Shown here in pieces: positions 8,008-16,772 of a stretch of DNA of 39,869 bases; position 1 is the first letter of the stretch; each line of letters starts with the position of its first letter. The notes under the pieces are model-generated. The model made no database searches, was not told the origin of the DNA, and was given only the letters and a program-made list of their open reading frames with translations. Source of the stretch: CAYJRR01 sp964372275 [NCBI: uncultured bacterium] (GTDB lineage Bacteria; CAYJRR01); assembly GCA_964372275.1 (NCBI GenBank), contig CAYJRR010000027.1:1-39869 (forward strand). The letters run 5' to 3'. Made by a program: the position numbers and the translations under genes.

Positions 8008-9747
8008 ATGAGCGCCAAGCCCCGCACCACCGAGGACCAGCTTCGCGAGGCGAACGCCTTCCTCGACGCCATCGTCGAGAACATCCCCGACATGATCTTC
8101 GTGAAGCGCGCCGAAGATCACATGTTCGTGCGCTTCAATCGCGCCGGGGAGGAGCTGCTCGGCTGGTCGCGGCAGGAGCTGTTGGGGAAGACCGACCACG
8201 ACTTCTACCCGAAGGAGCAGGCCGACTTCTTCCACGCCAAAGACCGGGAGACGCTGCGAAACAAGGTGCTGGTCGACGTCCCGGAGGAGCCGATCCAGAC
8301 GCGCCACAAGGGGCTGCGCTGGTTGCACACCAAGAAGGTCCCGGTGCTCGATCATCGCGGCGAGCCGGTCTTCCTCCTCGGGATCTCCGAGGACATCACC
8401 GAACGCAAGGCGATGGAGGAGCGGACGCACGCGCTCGAACGGGAGCTCGCGGGTGTCGTCCGAAACGCGCGGGAGGCGATCGTCACCTGGGGTGACGACG
8501 GAACGATCGTCTCCTTCAACCCGGCGGCGGAAGAGCTCTACGGGGTTCGTGCCGAGGAGGCGATCGGTAGCTCGATCGAGCGGATCGTTCCGGACGCCGC
8601 GCGACCGGCGTTCCGCGCCGCGATGCGGAGGCTCCGGGACGGGGAGCGGGTGCCGTTCGCCGAGGTCGAGCGGCTGCGCGGCGGCGACGAGATCGAGGTG
8701 GAGGAGAGCCTCTTCCTGATCCCGGGAGGCAGCGATCGGACGCCGCGCGTCGGGAGCATCGCGCGCGAAGTCGGGGAGCTGAACCGGCTGCGGCGCGCGG
8801 CCGAGATCCTCGGTGGCACCTCGGCGGCGGGGGCGCGTCAGGAGGCGCGGTCGGCGGCGATGCGCGCGGCGCTGGCGGCGGCCGACGCCGCCGCGCACGA
8901 CCCGAAGGCGACGGTGCTGCTCCTGGGCGAGACCGGCGTCGGGAAGGGCTGGCTCGCGCGGCGGATCCACGCCACCAGCGTGCGCGCCGGGAAGCCGTTC
9001 TTCGAGGTGAACTGCGCCTCGCTCGGACCGCAGCTCGTCGAGAGCGAGCTGTTCGGACACGAGCGCGGCGCCTTCACCGGCGCGGTGGCGCAGAAGCGGG
9101 GGCTGGTCGAAGTGGCGGAGGGTGGGACGCTGTTCCTCGACGAGATCGGCGAGCTACCCCCCGCGGTGCAGGCGCAGGTGCTGACCTTCCTCGACGACAG
9201 GAGCTTCCGGCGCGTCGGCGGGGTGCGGACGCAGAAGGCGGACGTGCGGATCCTCGCGGCGACCAACGTCGACCTGAAGGTGGCGTCCGAGGCCGGACGT
9301 TTTCGCAAGGACCTCTACTACCGGCTGAGCGTCTTTCCGATCGTCGTGCCGCCGTTGCGCGAGCGGAGGGAGGACCTGGCCGACCTGGCCGGGGAGATCC
9401 TGTCGACGCTCGAGCGCGCCGGCGCGCGGCGTGCGAAGGCGCTCGACCGGACGGTGGTGAAGGCGATCGAACGGTACGACTGGCCCGGCAACGTGCGCGA
9501 GTTGAAGAACGCGCTCGAGCGGGCGCTGATCCTCTCCCGCGGCGGGCCGGTGCGTCCCGAGCACCTGCCGCCGGAGATCGCGCAGCGCGCGTCGCCGGCG
9601 GCGAAGGAATCGATGCGTCTGGACGAGGTGGAACGGCAGCACATCGAGCGGGTGCTCGCGCGGGTCGACCAGAATCGGACGCGCGCGGCGGAGATGCTCG
9701 GGATCAGCCGCTCCACGCTGAAGCGAAAACTGGCCGAAGAGGGCTGA
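8008..9747 (+). CDS. Sigma-54-dependent transcriptional activator, PAS-PAS-AAA+-Fis
   Basis: 579 residues; ATG with GGAGG four bases upstream. Two PAS domains come first (about 15-130, ending [12 protein letters not shown], and about 145-245). The AAA+ domain follows, with Walker A GETGVGKG near 307, the sigma-54 contact loop in [12 protein letters not shown] near 350, Walker [12 protein letters not shown] near 372, and the [10 protein letters not shown] motif. A Fis-type helix-turn-helix ends the protein ([19 protein letters not shown]). There is no receiver domain, so it is a one-component sensor: the PAS domains presumably bind a small ligand or respond to redox state. All residues needed to remodel sigma-54 holoenzyme are present. 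It is divergent from the lipoprotein/propeller unit, which carries a -24/-12 promoter, and is probably its activator (inference). The next gene starts 45 bases downstream. Confidence 0.95.
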   Translation: MSAKPRTTEDQLREANAFLDAIVENIPDMIFVKRAEDHMFVRFNRAGEELLGWSRQELLGKTDHDFYPKEQADFFHAKDRETLRNKVLVDVPEEPIQTRHKGLRWLHTKKVPVLDHRGEPVFLLGISEDITERKAMEERTHALERELAGVVRNAREAIVTWGDDGTIVSFNPAAEELYGVRAEEAIGSSIERIVPDAARPAFRAAMRRLRDGERVPFAEVERLRGGDEIEVEESLFLIPGGSDRTPRVGSIAREVGELNRLRRAAEILGGTSAAGARQEARSAAMRAALAAADAAAHDPKATVLLLGETGVGKGWLARRIHATSVRAGKPFFEVNCASLGPQLVESELFGHERGAFTGAVAQKRGLVEVAEGGTLFLDEIGELPPAVQAQVLTFLDDRSFRRVGGVRTQKADVRILAATNVDLKVASEAGRFRKDLYYRLSVFPIVVPPLRERREDLADLAGEILSTLERAGARRAKALDRTVVKAIERYDWPGNVRELKNALERALILSRGGPVRPEHLPPEIAQRASPAAKESMRLDEVERQHIERVLARVDQNRTRAAEMLGISRSTLKRKLAEEG

Positions 9748-9792
9748 AAAAAGATTCCAACCGGGCCGGCGATCGGGTGTCGTATTGCGCCG

Positions 9793-11178
9793 ATGGGCGA
9801 GCCCGACCCGCGGCGCGGACTCTGGACGGTCCTTTCGATCGCCGTTCTCCCGTGCCTCCTGCTCTGGACCGGGACCTCGCGCTTCGAAGTTCCGGAGGGG
9901 GAGAAGTTCTTCTCGCCGCTGGCGGGGGGGAGCGCCGACTTTCGCGCCACCTACCCGGGGGCGCAGGCGCTGGTGCGAGGGGTCGACCCGTACCACCACG
10001 ACGAACCGGATCTGGTCGATCCGATCATGTCGCCGGTCACGATCGACGGCCGGACCTTCCGGTGCCTCTACCCGCCGACGCACCTCCTCCTGTACGTGCC
10101 GCTCGTCCGGCTCGTCGGAGACGACACGGCGCGGGCGGCGGTCCTCTGGTTCCGCGCGAACCAGTTGATGCTGGTGGCGCTCGCGGCGGTGACCGTTCTC
10201 CTCGCGCGCGCGGCGGAGTCGGCGACCGATGGCGCGGCGGTCGGCGGCGGCGGCGACGCGTCGACAGCGCACGTCGGCGGAAGAGCGTCGTCGGCTCTGG
10301 TCGGCGGGCTCGCGCTGGCGGTTTATTCGCAGAGCCCCGGGGGACAGTTGGGGTTGGAGCGGGGGCAAAGCTACGTCCTGCAAGCGCTCCTCACCTGGGG
10401 AGCGGCGTGGTGGCTGGTGCGCTCGCGGCTCCACGGCGGCCCGACGCGCGTGGCGTCGTTTGCCGTCTGCTTCCTCTCCGTCGCCGCGACGCTGGTGAAG
10501 GGTCCGACGCTCCTGTTCGGAGCGGGGCTGTGTCTGCTCGCGCTCGGGCCTGTCGCCGGTCGGGATCGTCGGCGCGCCGTCGCGGCGGTGGCCGGCGGCG
10601 CCGCGGCGATCGGCGTGTTGCTTCTCCCGGTTGCCCGCCACGTCCCGGACGGCTTCCGCGCGGCGGCCTTCTTTTCCAACTCGTTCGAGCGCAGTTGGAT
10701 CAACCACGGATTCGAGAACCTCGCCTGGTCGGTGGCGGGGGAGGGGATGGCCGGTATCGGGCGCATCGCGCTCACGGTGCTCGCTCTCGTCGTGACGGTC
10801 CTCGTCTTCGTCCGCACGCGACGGGCGTTCGCGACCGGCACGCCGGCGGACGCGGCGCGGTGGCTGTCGTGGTTTGGCGTGTGCGCCGGCGCGACGATGG
10901 TCGGTTATCCCGGGTTCAGCGGCGCCTACAACCTGGTGCTCCTGCTTCCGGGGATCGTCGTCGCCGTCCTTTCGCAGGACCGATTCGCCGACGCGGCCGG
11001 TCTCGGCAGCCGCGGCCGAGCCATCCTCGGCGCGACGGCCCTCGCGGCGACCGTCCTGGTCGTCTTCGGCAAGCTGCCGTTCTCCTCCACCTTTCCGCTG
11101 GCCTCGGTCGGCCTGGTGGCGTGGATCGGCCTCTCCGCGTGGCTGGCCACGTGTCCCACCGCGAGGGGCGTGGCGTAA
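9793..11178 (+). CDS. GT87/DUF2029-like polytopic membrane glycosyltransferase
   Basis: 461 residues with roughly nine or ten hydrophobic segments. The first loop after the N-terminal helix has an acidic patch (DFRATYPGAQALVRGVDPYHHDEPD) then FRCLYPPTHLLLYVPL, and a later LGLERGQSYVLQALLTWGAAWW segment; this is the layout of DUF2029/GT87 proteins, GT-C-fold transferases that use polyprenyl-phosphate sugars on the outer face of the inner membrane (for example mannosyltransferases of actinobacteria). The donor here is unknown. An Ala/Gly-rich loop (AAVGGGGDASTAHVGG, around residue 150) is unusual for the family. The ATG has no clear Shine-Dalgarno and lies 45 bases from the activator gene, so it may be co-transcribed with it. 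Confidence 0.82.
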   Translation: MGEPDPRRGLWTVLSIAVLPCLLLWTGTSRFEVPEGEKFFSPLAGGSADFRATYPGAQALVRGVDPYHHDEPDLVDPIMSPVTIDGRTFRCLYPPTHLLLYVPLVRLVGDDTARAAVLWFRANQLMLVALAAVTVLLARAAESATDGAAVGGGGDASTAHVGGRASSALVGGLALAVYSQSPGGQLGLERGQSYVLQALLTWGAAWWLVRSRLHGGPTRVASFAVCFLSVAATLVKGPTLLFGAGLCLLALGPVAGRDRRRAVAAVAGGAAAIGVLLLPVARHVPDGFRAAAFFSNSFERSWINHGFENLAWSVAGEGMAGIGRIALTVLALVVTVLVFVRTRRAFATGTPADAARWLSWFGVCAGATMVGYPGFSGAYNLVLLLPGIVVAVLSQDRFADAAGLGSRGRAILGATALAATVLVVFGKLPFSSTFPLASVGLVAWIGLSAWLATCPTARGVA

Positions 11179-11179
11179 G

Positions 11180-11209
11180 GCCGGCAGGCTCGGCGCCGGC
11201 GAACGAGCC
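11180..11209 (+). terminator. Hairpin after the GT87-like gene
   Basis: Two alternative stems overlap just after the TAA at 11176-11178: GCCGGC (11180-11185) with GCCGGC (11195-11200), or GGCTCG (11187-11192) with CGAGCC (11204-11209). The second is followed by CTTCC. Mutually exclusive GC stems at the end of a gene suggest a terminator of the high-GC type without a long U-tract. Confidence 0.4.
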
Positions 11210-11256
11210 CTTCCGATGCGGAATCTTCAACGGGCGCGGATGGTAGAATCGGGGTT

Positions 11257-12606
11257 GTGCGTTTCGCCACAGCGCTCCTTGCCGCGAGCTCCGGCGGGCT
11301 TCTGGTCGTGGCCGTTGCGTCTTGTCGATTCGAGGCACGCTACCGTCCGGGAGGCGATTCCGACGGCAGTCCGACGCCGACCCATACGCCCGGCTTCGGT
11401 GATGGCTCCGACGGAAACCTCGTCCTCGCGGACGCGAGGGTCCTCGACTCCTGCCACTCGATCCAGTCGGCCTCCCAGACCACGATTGTGATGGGGACCG
11501 CGGCGAACGCGTTTCTGCCGCGAGGCTGGCTGCTCTTGCATCAGGTGCGGGACGACCTGGTCGCCACCTCGGGGGACCAGAACCCGCTCACGGCGCCCGG
11601 ATCCGCCGGGCAATGGGAGATCACGCGCGTCGCTTCGGTCGGACCCGGTTCGCCCGTGATCGTGACCGTCGTCGATCCGTTGGGGCGGACCTTCGTTTCG
11701 GATCCGCGCCGTCGCGCTCAAGCCTGCCGGATGCCGGAGTTCGGAACGGTGCAGGTGAAGGCCGGAGCGCAACTATCGGCGAAGGCCTGGAACGGGTTCC
11801 GCGGCGGGGTGCTCGCATTCTTCGCGTCCGAGTTGAACGTCGAAGCGGACGGCGAGCTGACGATGGACGGGAAGGGAGACCGCGCCGGCGACTTCGGGCC
11901 GACGGGAAATCCGGGCGATGTCTACGAGTACGACTACCCGGCGTCGGACAACGCGGGTGGAAAAGGGGAAGGTCTCGACACGCAGTCGTACGGACTGGCG
12001 GGACGCGGCAATCGCGCGAACGCTGGGGGCGGAGGAAACGCCGACAACAACGGCGGTGGAGGCGGCGGAAACGGAGGGGCCGGAGGCAGGGGTGGATGGC
12101 GCAACGCCAACAACTCGAACGGCCCCGGATTGGGCGGTGTGCCCGTCCAGATGACGATGGAGATTCTGGTCTTCGGCGGCGGCGGCGGCGCGGGGCATTG
12201 GGACTACATCGCCAATGGGACCGCTGGTTCCGGCGGTGGGGTCATTTTGTTGATCGCCCGAACACTGGTCGGGAGCGGAACGATCGCCTCGCGCGGCATC
12301 GCCGGCGGCCTTGGGACGAACGACGGCTCCGGGGGCGGGGGGGCCGGAGGAACTCTCCTCCTCGTCACCGGGACCGCCAACTCGTTCACCGGCACGATCA
12401 CGGCCGACGGCGGGGCGGGCGGCGGTGTCTCGGGAATACACGGGCCGGGCGGCGGCGGCGGTGGCGGTCGCGTCTACCTTCCGTCCCTGCGACTGGGCGG
12501 CGCGGCCGTTTCGGCCCTGGGCGGCGCGGCCGGGCTTTCCGGCAGCGATCCGCGAGGGGCCGCGGCCGGTGGAAACGGGCCGATCGTCGACAACGGCGCC
12601 GAGTAG
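11257..12606 (+). CDS. Gly-rich secreted lipoprotein
   Basis: 449 residues from a GTG (VRFATALL). The signal peptide ends in VVAVASC (Cys23), a good lipobox. A short Pro/Thr/Asp linker (PGGDSDGSPTPTHTPGF) follows, then a mostly beta region with strands such as QWEITRVASVGPGSPVIVTV. From about residue 250 the chain alternates glycine runs (for example GGGGNADNNGGGGGGNGGAG) with hydrophobic strands such as VILLIARTLVGSGTIASRGI and TGTITADGGAGG. The ladder SGTI-x-(A/S)-x-G-G is typical of beta-helical surface proteins seen in myxobacteria-like genomes. I cannot assign a function; a surface or matrix structural role is a guess. It precedes the polysaccharide operon by 135 bases. Glycine-rich DNA repeats could vary in copy number. 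Confidence 0.78.
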   Translation: MRFATALLAASSGGLLVVAVASCRFEARYRPGGDSDGSPTPTHTPGFGDGSDGNLVLADARVLDSCHSIQSASQTTIVMGTAANAFLPRGWLLLHQVRDDLVATSGDQNPLTAPGSAGQWEITRVASVGPGSPVIVTVVDPLGRTFVSDPRRRAQACRMPEFGTVQVKAGAQLSAKAWNGFRGGVLAFFASELNVEADGELTMDGKGDRAGDFGPTGNPGDVYEYDYPASDNAGGKGEGLDTQSYGLAGRGNRANAGGGGNADNNGGGGGGNGGAGGRGGWRNANNSNGPGLGGVPVQMTMEILVFGGGGGAGHWDYIANGTAGSGGGVILLIARTLVGSGTIASRGIAGGLGTNDGSGGGGAGGTLLLVTGTANSFTGTITADGGAGGGVSGIHGPGGGGGGGRVYLPSLRLGGAAVSALGGAAGLSGSDPRGAAAGGNGPIVDNGAE

Positions 12607-12703
12607 CCTCCCGGTTTCGGGTTGGCTGGCGAGGACTCCGCGAAAACGGATCCGGCGGTGGTTCTCTCGCCCTTTTCTGCTGGAGTCCGATTCAGCCACG
12701 GGA

Positions 12704-12709
12704 TATAAG
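12704..12709 (+). promoter_or_regulatory. Possible -10 element for the polysaccharide operon
   Basis: TATAAG sits 32 bases before the first ATG of the long operon (12742) in the 135-base gap after the Gly-rich lipoprotein. The best -35 at 17 bases is TGGAGT (12681-12686), only a partial match. The gap is locally A+T-richer than its surroundings (TTTTCTGC, GATATAAG), as promoters in G+C-rich genomes often are. Most of the 20 genes downstream have no intergenic space, so a promoter is expected here. Confidence 0.4.
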
Positions 12710-12741
12710 CGCCGGTCGGTCGAGGGCGCACGAAAAGATCG

Positions 12742-13692
12742 ATGGAATTCCAGCGGTTACGGAAGTGGCGGATCGCGGTGACCGGAGGAAACGGATTCCT
12801 TGGGAAGGTCGTCGTCCGCCGGCTGCGCGAGGCCGGCTGCGAGGTGGCGGCGCCGCGCAGCGCCGAGTACGACCTCGTCGACCGGGACGCCGTGCGCCGG
12901 TTCCTCCGCGATCTCCGACCGAACCTGGTCCTGCACCTGGCGGCGCGGGTCGGCGGCATCGGCGCCAACCGGGCGAACCCCGGATCCTACTTCTACGACA
13001 ACCTCCTCATGGGGGTGCAGCTGATCCACGAGTCGTGGAAGGCGGGGGTCGACAAGCTTCTCGCGCTCGGGACGATCTGCGCCTATCCCAAGTTTGCGCC
13101 GGTCCCGTTCCGCGAGGAGGACCTGTGGAACGGCTATCCGGAGGAGACCAACGCGCCGTATGGCCTGGCCAAGAAGATGCTGCTCGTGCAGTCGCAGGCG
13201 TACCGGGCGCAGTACGGCTTCAACTCGTCGGTGATCTTCCCGGTGAACCTCTACGGCCCGGGCGACAACTTCGACCTCGAGACGAGCCACGTCATTCCGG
13301 CGATGATCCGCAAGTTCGTGGAGGCGAAGCGCGCGAAAGCGCCGTCGGTCCCCCTATGGGGGGACGGCTCGCCGACGCGCGAGTTCCTCTACGTCGACGA
13401 TGCCGCGGAGGCGGTCGTGCGCGCGGCGGAGCTCTACGACGCGTCCGATCCGGTGAACGTCGGGAGCGGCGCGGAGATCTCGATCCGCGACCTGGCGGCG
13501 GTCGTCGCCAAGGCGACCGGATTCGAAGGGCGGATCGATTGGGACACGAGCCGGCCGAACGGGCAGCCGCGCCGGCGCCTGGAGACCTCGCGCGCCAAGG
13601 CGGCGTTCGGCTTCGAGGCGGCTACTTTGCTCGAGCCGGGGATCCGGGCGACGGTGGCGTGGTACCTGGAGCACGGGAAGGGGTCGGCCTGA
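12742..13692 (+). CDS. fcl: GDP-L-fucose synthase-like epimerase/reductase
   Basis: 316 residues; a Rossmann start [12 protein letters not shown] is followed by [21 protein letters not shown], the diagnostic Fcl motif. Catalytic Tyr and Lys are in NAPYGLAKK, the cysteine in GTICAYPK, and the histidine in ETSHVIPAM. Where E. coli has Ser (GSSC) this protein has Thr, as many Fcl homologues do. It converts GDP-4-keto-6-deoxymannose to GDP-L-fucose, using NADPH. It is the first gene of the operon and lies one base before gmd, which makes its substrate. Length matches the family (about 310-320). The product could be GDP-fucose or a close relative; another epimerase in the operon does not change this call. 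Confidence 0.9.
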   Translation: MEFQRLRKWRIAVTGGNGFLGKVVVRRLREAGCEVAAPRSAEYDLVDRDAVRRFLRDLRPNLVLHLAARVGGIGANRANPGSYFYDNLLMGVQLIHESWKAGVDKLLALGTICAYPKFAPVPFREEDLWNGYPEETNAPYGLAKKMLLVQSQAYRAQYGFNSSVIFPVNLYGPGDNFDLETSHVIPAMIRKFVEAKRAKAPSVPLWGDGSPTREFLYVDDAAEAVVRAAELYDASDPVNVGSGAEISIRDLAAVVAKATGFEGRIDWDTSRPNGQPRRRLETSRAKAAFGFEAATLLEPGIRATVAWYLEHGKGSA

Positions 13693-13693
13693 C

Positions 13694-14707
13694 ATGGGCA
13701 AGCGCGCGCTGATCACCGGCATCACGGGGCAGGACGGCTCGTACCTGGCGGAGCTTCTGCTCGCCAAGGGATACGAGGTGTTCGGGATGATCCGCCGGAG
13801 CTCGTCGTTCAACACGGCGCGGATCGATCACCTCTACCACGATCCGCACGAGTCGGGTCCGCCGCTTTCGCTCGTCTACGGGGACTTGAACGACGCGTCG
13901 TCGCTGAACACGCTGCTGCGGAAGATCCGGCCCGACGAGATCTACAACTTGGGCGCGCAGAGTCACGTGCGGGTGTCGTTCGACATCCCCGAGTACACCG
14001 GCGAGATCGACGCGTTGGGGACGGTGCGGCTGTTGGAGGCGATCCGCGAGAGCGGGCTCGCGCCCCGCTTCTACCAGGCGAGCTCGTCGGAGCTCTACGG
14101 CAAGGTGCGCGAGACGCCGCAGACCGAATCGACGCCGTTCCACCCGCGAAGCCCCTACGCCTGCGCCAAGGCCTACGCCTTCTACATCACCCAGAACTAC
14201 CGCGAGGCATACGGTCTCTTCGCCTGCAACGGGATCCTGTTCAACCACGAGTCCCCACGGCGCGGCGAGACGTTCGTCACCCGCAAGGTGACCCGCGGCG
14301 CCGCGCGGATCAAGCTCGGGCTGCAGGAGAAGCTGTTCCTCGGGAACCTCGACGCCAAGCGCGACTGGGGATTCGCCGGCGACTATGTCGAGGCGATGTG
14401 GCGGATGCTGCAGGCGCCCGAGCCGGACGACTACGTCATCGCCACCGGCGAGACGCACTCGATCCGGGAGCTGCTCGACGTCGCCTTCGGCCGCCTCGAC
14501 CTCGAGTGGAAGCGCTTCGTCGAGATCGATCCGCGCTACATCCGCCCCGCCGAGGTCGATCTGCTTCAGGGTGACGCCAGCAAGGCGAAGGCGAAGCTCG
14601 GCTGGGAGCCGAAGGTCCGCTTTCGCGAGCTGGTGGAGATGATGGTCGACGCCGATCTCGACGCCGAGCGCGCGGGCCGAGACCGGAATTCGCGTGCACG
14701 TCCGTGA
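13694..14707 (+). CDS. gmd: GDP-mannose 4,6-dehydratase
   Basis: 337 residues. The nucleotide-binding [15 protein letters not shown] start and the [15 protein letters not shown] loop are the GMD signatures. The active site is complete: [12 protein letters not shown] carries the Ser/Glu pair, and [11 protein letters not shown] has the Tyr-x3-Lys. It makes GDP-4-keto-6-deoxy-mannose from GDP-mannose, using bound NADP. With fcl just upstream it forms the GDP-fucose pathway; GDP-mannose must be made by genes outside this window. The end of this gene overlaps the next GT4 start (GTG at 14694) by 14 bases. Length and motifs are those of normal bacterial Gmd. Confidence 0.95.
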   Translation: MGKRALITGITGQDGSYLAELLLAKGYEVFGMIRRSSSFNTARIDHLYHDPHESGPPLSLVYGDLNDASSLNTLLRKIRPDEIYNLGAQSHVRVSFDIPEYTGEIDALGTVRLLEAIRESGLAPRFYQASSSELYGKVRETPQTESTPFHPRSPYACAKAYAFYITQNYREAYGLFACNGILFNHESPRRGETFVTRKVTRGAARIKLGLQEKLFLGNLDAKRDWGFAGDYVEAMWRMLQAPEPDDYVIATGETHSIRELLDVAFGRLDLEWKRFVEIDPRYIRPAEVDLLQGDASKAKAKLGWEPKVRFRELVEMMVDADLDAERAGRDRNSRARP

Positions 14708-15908
14708 TGAGCGTCCCGACGTGACGCTTGCTGGCCGCCGGGTGGTCTTCGTTCTCGGCAGCTTCGAGCTGGGCGGCGCCGAGCGGCAGGCGATCCTGCT
14801 CGCGCGCGAGCTCGGACGCCGGCACGGCGCCGACGTCGAGGTCTGGGGCTTCCCCCCGGTCGGCGCCGCGGCCCGTTGGTGCGAGGCGCAGGGAGTCCGC
14901 TGGCGGGAGCTGCCGCTCCGTTGGCGGGGCCCGTGGTGGCGGCGCCTCGCCTTCCTCGGGCGCTTCGCCGCCGCCGTCCGCCGGGCGAGGGTCGACCTGC
15001 TCGTCCCCTACACGATCACGCCCAACGTCGTCTGCGGTCTGACCTGGCGCTGGGCGGGCGCGCGCGCCTGCGTCTGGAATCAGCGCGACGAAGGGATCCA
15101 GCGGGAGCCCGCCGCGCTCGAACGACGGGCGGTGCGCGCGACGCCGTACTTCGTGGCGAACTCCGACGGGGGGAGGCAGTTCCTCGCGCAAACGTTCGGC
15201 CTCGATCCGGAGCGCGTCGAAGTGGTGCCGAACGGCGTCGAGGTCGGCGCGGCGCCGCGGACCGACCACGCGTCCGGCGGCCCGGGATCCGACAGCGGGG
15301 CGACCGCCGCGCGAACCGACGCTCGCCGGCGCCTCGGAATCGACGGCGGCCGGTTCGTCGCCTGCATGGCCGCCAACCTGCACTCGAACAAGGACCATGC
15401 GACGCTGCTCGACGCGTGGCGGAGGGTCGTCGACGACCTCCCGGGCCTCCGCCCGCTCCTGCTTCTGGCCGGCCGCGACGAGGACGCCGCCGCGGCGCTT
15501 CGCGAACGCATGCGCCGGCTGCGACTCGACGGCGACCTGCAGTTCCTGGGGCCGGTCGACGACGTACCCGCGCTCCTGTCCGCCGTCGATCTCGCCATCC
15601 TGAGCTCCCGCTCCGAGGGTTTGCCCAACGCCGTCCTCGAATCGATGGCCGCCGGCCTTCCGGTGGTCGGCACCGACATCCCCGGGATCCGGGAGGCGGT
15701 GGGGGAGGAGGGGGCCGCTCTCCTGTCCCCTGCCGGCGACCCCGCCGCCCTCGCCGAACGGATCGTCCGGCTGGCGCGCGACCCGGCCCTGCGCGAGCGG
15801 GCCGGTTCTGCCAATCGCCGCCGCATTGCGCTACTCTTCGACCTCGAAAAGACCTCCGATCGCGTCGCCGCACTCCTGGCGGCCGCGCTGGCGGGCTCGT
15901 CGAGATGA
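14694..15908 (+). CDS. Family 4 glycosyltransferase
   Basis: 404 residues from a GTG at 14694; an in-frame GTG at 14721 is an alternative start. The GT-B fold shows [19 protein letters not shown] (N-terminal acceptor half), [28 protein letters not shown] and a donor site with an intact Glu-x7-Glu ([10 protein letters not shown] near 305-320) followed by [14 protein letters not shown]. No transmembrane span. It probably adds one sugar to the lipid-linked chain in the cytoplasm; the donor may be GDP-fucose given the two preceding genes, but that is only contextual. It overlaps gmd by 14 bases and its stop overlaps the exporter permease start (ATGA). Confidence 0.9.
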   Translation: MHVRDERPDVTLAGRRVVFVLGSFELGGAERQAILLARELGRRHGADVEVWGFPPVGAAARWCEAQGVRWRELPLRWRGPWWRRLAFLGRFAAAVRRARVDLLVPYTITPNVVCGLTWRWAGARACVWNQRDEGIQREPAALERRAVRATPYFVANSDGGRQFLAQTFGLDPERVEVVPNGVEVGAAPRTDHASGGPGSDSGATAARTDARRRLGIDGGRFVACMAANLHSNKDHATLLDAWRRVVDDLPGLRPLLLLAGRDEDAAAALRERMRRLRLDGDLQFLGPVDDVPALLSAVDLAILSSRSEGLPNAVLESMAAGLPVVGTDIPGIREAVGEEGAALLSPAGDPAALAERIVRLARDPALRERAGSANRRRIALLFDLEKTSDRVAALLAAALAGSSR

Positions 15909-16768
15909 ACCGCACTCCGAACACGGAGTTGGAACGACCGTCGGTCATCATTGAACGAAGCAGGGGGCTCTCTTCTCTGGGGCTTCGCAGCTTGTGGGAA
16001 TCTCGGGAATTGATCTATTTCCTGGTCTGGCGGGACATCAAGGTCCGCTACAAGCAGACGGCGCTTGGAATTTCCTGGGTGATTCTTCAGCCGTTCTTCA
16101 CGACGATCGTCTTCACCCTCTTCTTCGATCGGATGGTCAAGGTCGGCTCGGATGGTCTGCCCTATCCGCTGTTCGCCTTCGCCGGACTGCTGCCGTGGAC
16201 CTTCTTCGCCCAGGGGCTCGGAAGGTGCTCGAACAGTCTGGTCGGCGCAGCCGGGCTCCTCAAGAAGGTCTACTTCCCGCGACTGGTGATCCCGATTGCC
16301 GCCGCACTCGGCGGGGTGCTTGATCTCGCCGTCGGTCTGGTGGCGTTGTTCGCGATGATGGCGTGGTACGGCGTACCGGTCGGCGCGGCGCTTTTCGCAT
16401 TGCCGGCCGTTTTCGCGCTCGCGCTCGCATGCGTGCTCGGCGTCGGCCTGTGGCTGTCGGCGCTCAATGTGCAGTACCGCGATGTCGGGCACATCGCCCC
16501 CTACTTCATCCAGATCTGGATGTTTCTCACGCCGGTGATCTACCCGGCTTCGCGCGTGGTCGAGGCGCTCGAGACGCGCGGCATGCCGGGATGGCTATTC
16601 GGGCTAAACCCGATGGCGGGGGCGGTCGACGGTTTCCGGTGGTCGGTTTTCGGCGCTGCGCCGCAGGCAGGGGTGCTCGCCGCTGGCGCAGCCGTGGCGT
16701 TGCTCCTCGTCGTGACCGGTGCGGTCTACTTCAAGCGAATGGAGCGGACGTTCGCGGACGTCGTCTAG
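15905..16768 (+). CDS. wzm: ABC-2 polysaccharide exporter, permease (Wzm-type)
   Basis: 287 residues, ATG overlapping the previous stop. The N-terminal cytoplasmic segment ELIYFLVWRDIKVRYKQTALG then six predicted membrane spans is the standard pattern of ABC-2 O-antigen/teichoic-acid permeases; the conserved LNVQYRDVGHIAPYFIQIW and LNPMAGAVDGFRW loops are present. It pairs with the ATPase that starts 4 bases after its stop. Together they carry a complete lipid-linked polysaccharide across the inner membrane. The symbol is given by function; the family also includes TagG and KpsM-like proteins. The frame is open further upstream to 14876 but only in a shadow of the GT4 gene. Confidence 0.92.
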   Translation: MNRTPNTELERPSVIIERSRGLSSLGLRSLWESRELIYFLVWRDIKVRYKQTALGISWVILQPFFTTIVFTLFFDRMVKVGSDGLPYPLFAFAGLLPWTFFAQGLGRCSNSLVGAAGLLKKVYFPRLVIPIAAALGGVLDLAVGLVALFAMMAWYGVPVGAALFALPAVFALALACVLGVGLWLSALNVQYRDVGHIAPYFIQIWMFLTPVIYPASRVVEALETRGMPGWLFGLNPMAGAVDGFRWSVFGAAPQAGVLAAGAAVALLLVVTGAVYFKRMERTFADVV

Positions 16769-16772
16769 GACC

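Noticed and set aside
9777-9791. GG-N10-GC (CGGGTGTCGTATTGCG) before the GT87-like gene as a second sigma-54 promoter
   Set aside because: Only the GG and TTGC agree with the consensus, and transcription would start inside the gene.
12000-12500. Glycine-rich stretch considered as a tandem repeat or CRISPR-like array
   Set aside because: Codons vary and units are irregular; there are no constant repeats with spacers. No CRISPR array, tRNA, rRNA or insertion sequence was seen in the window.
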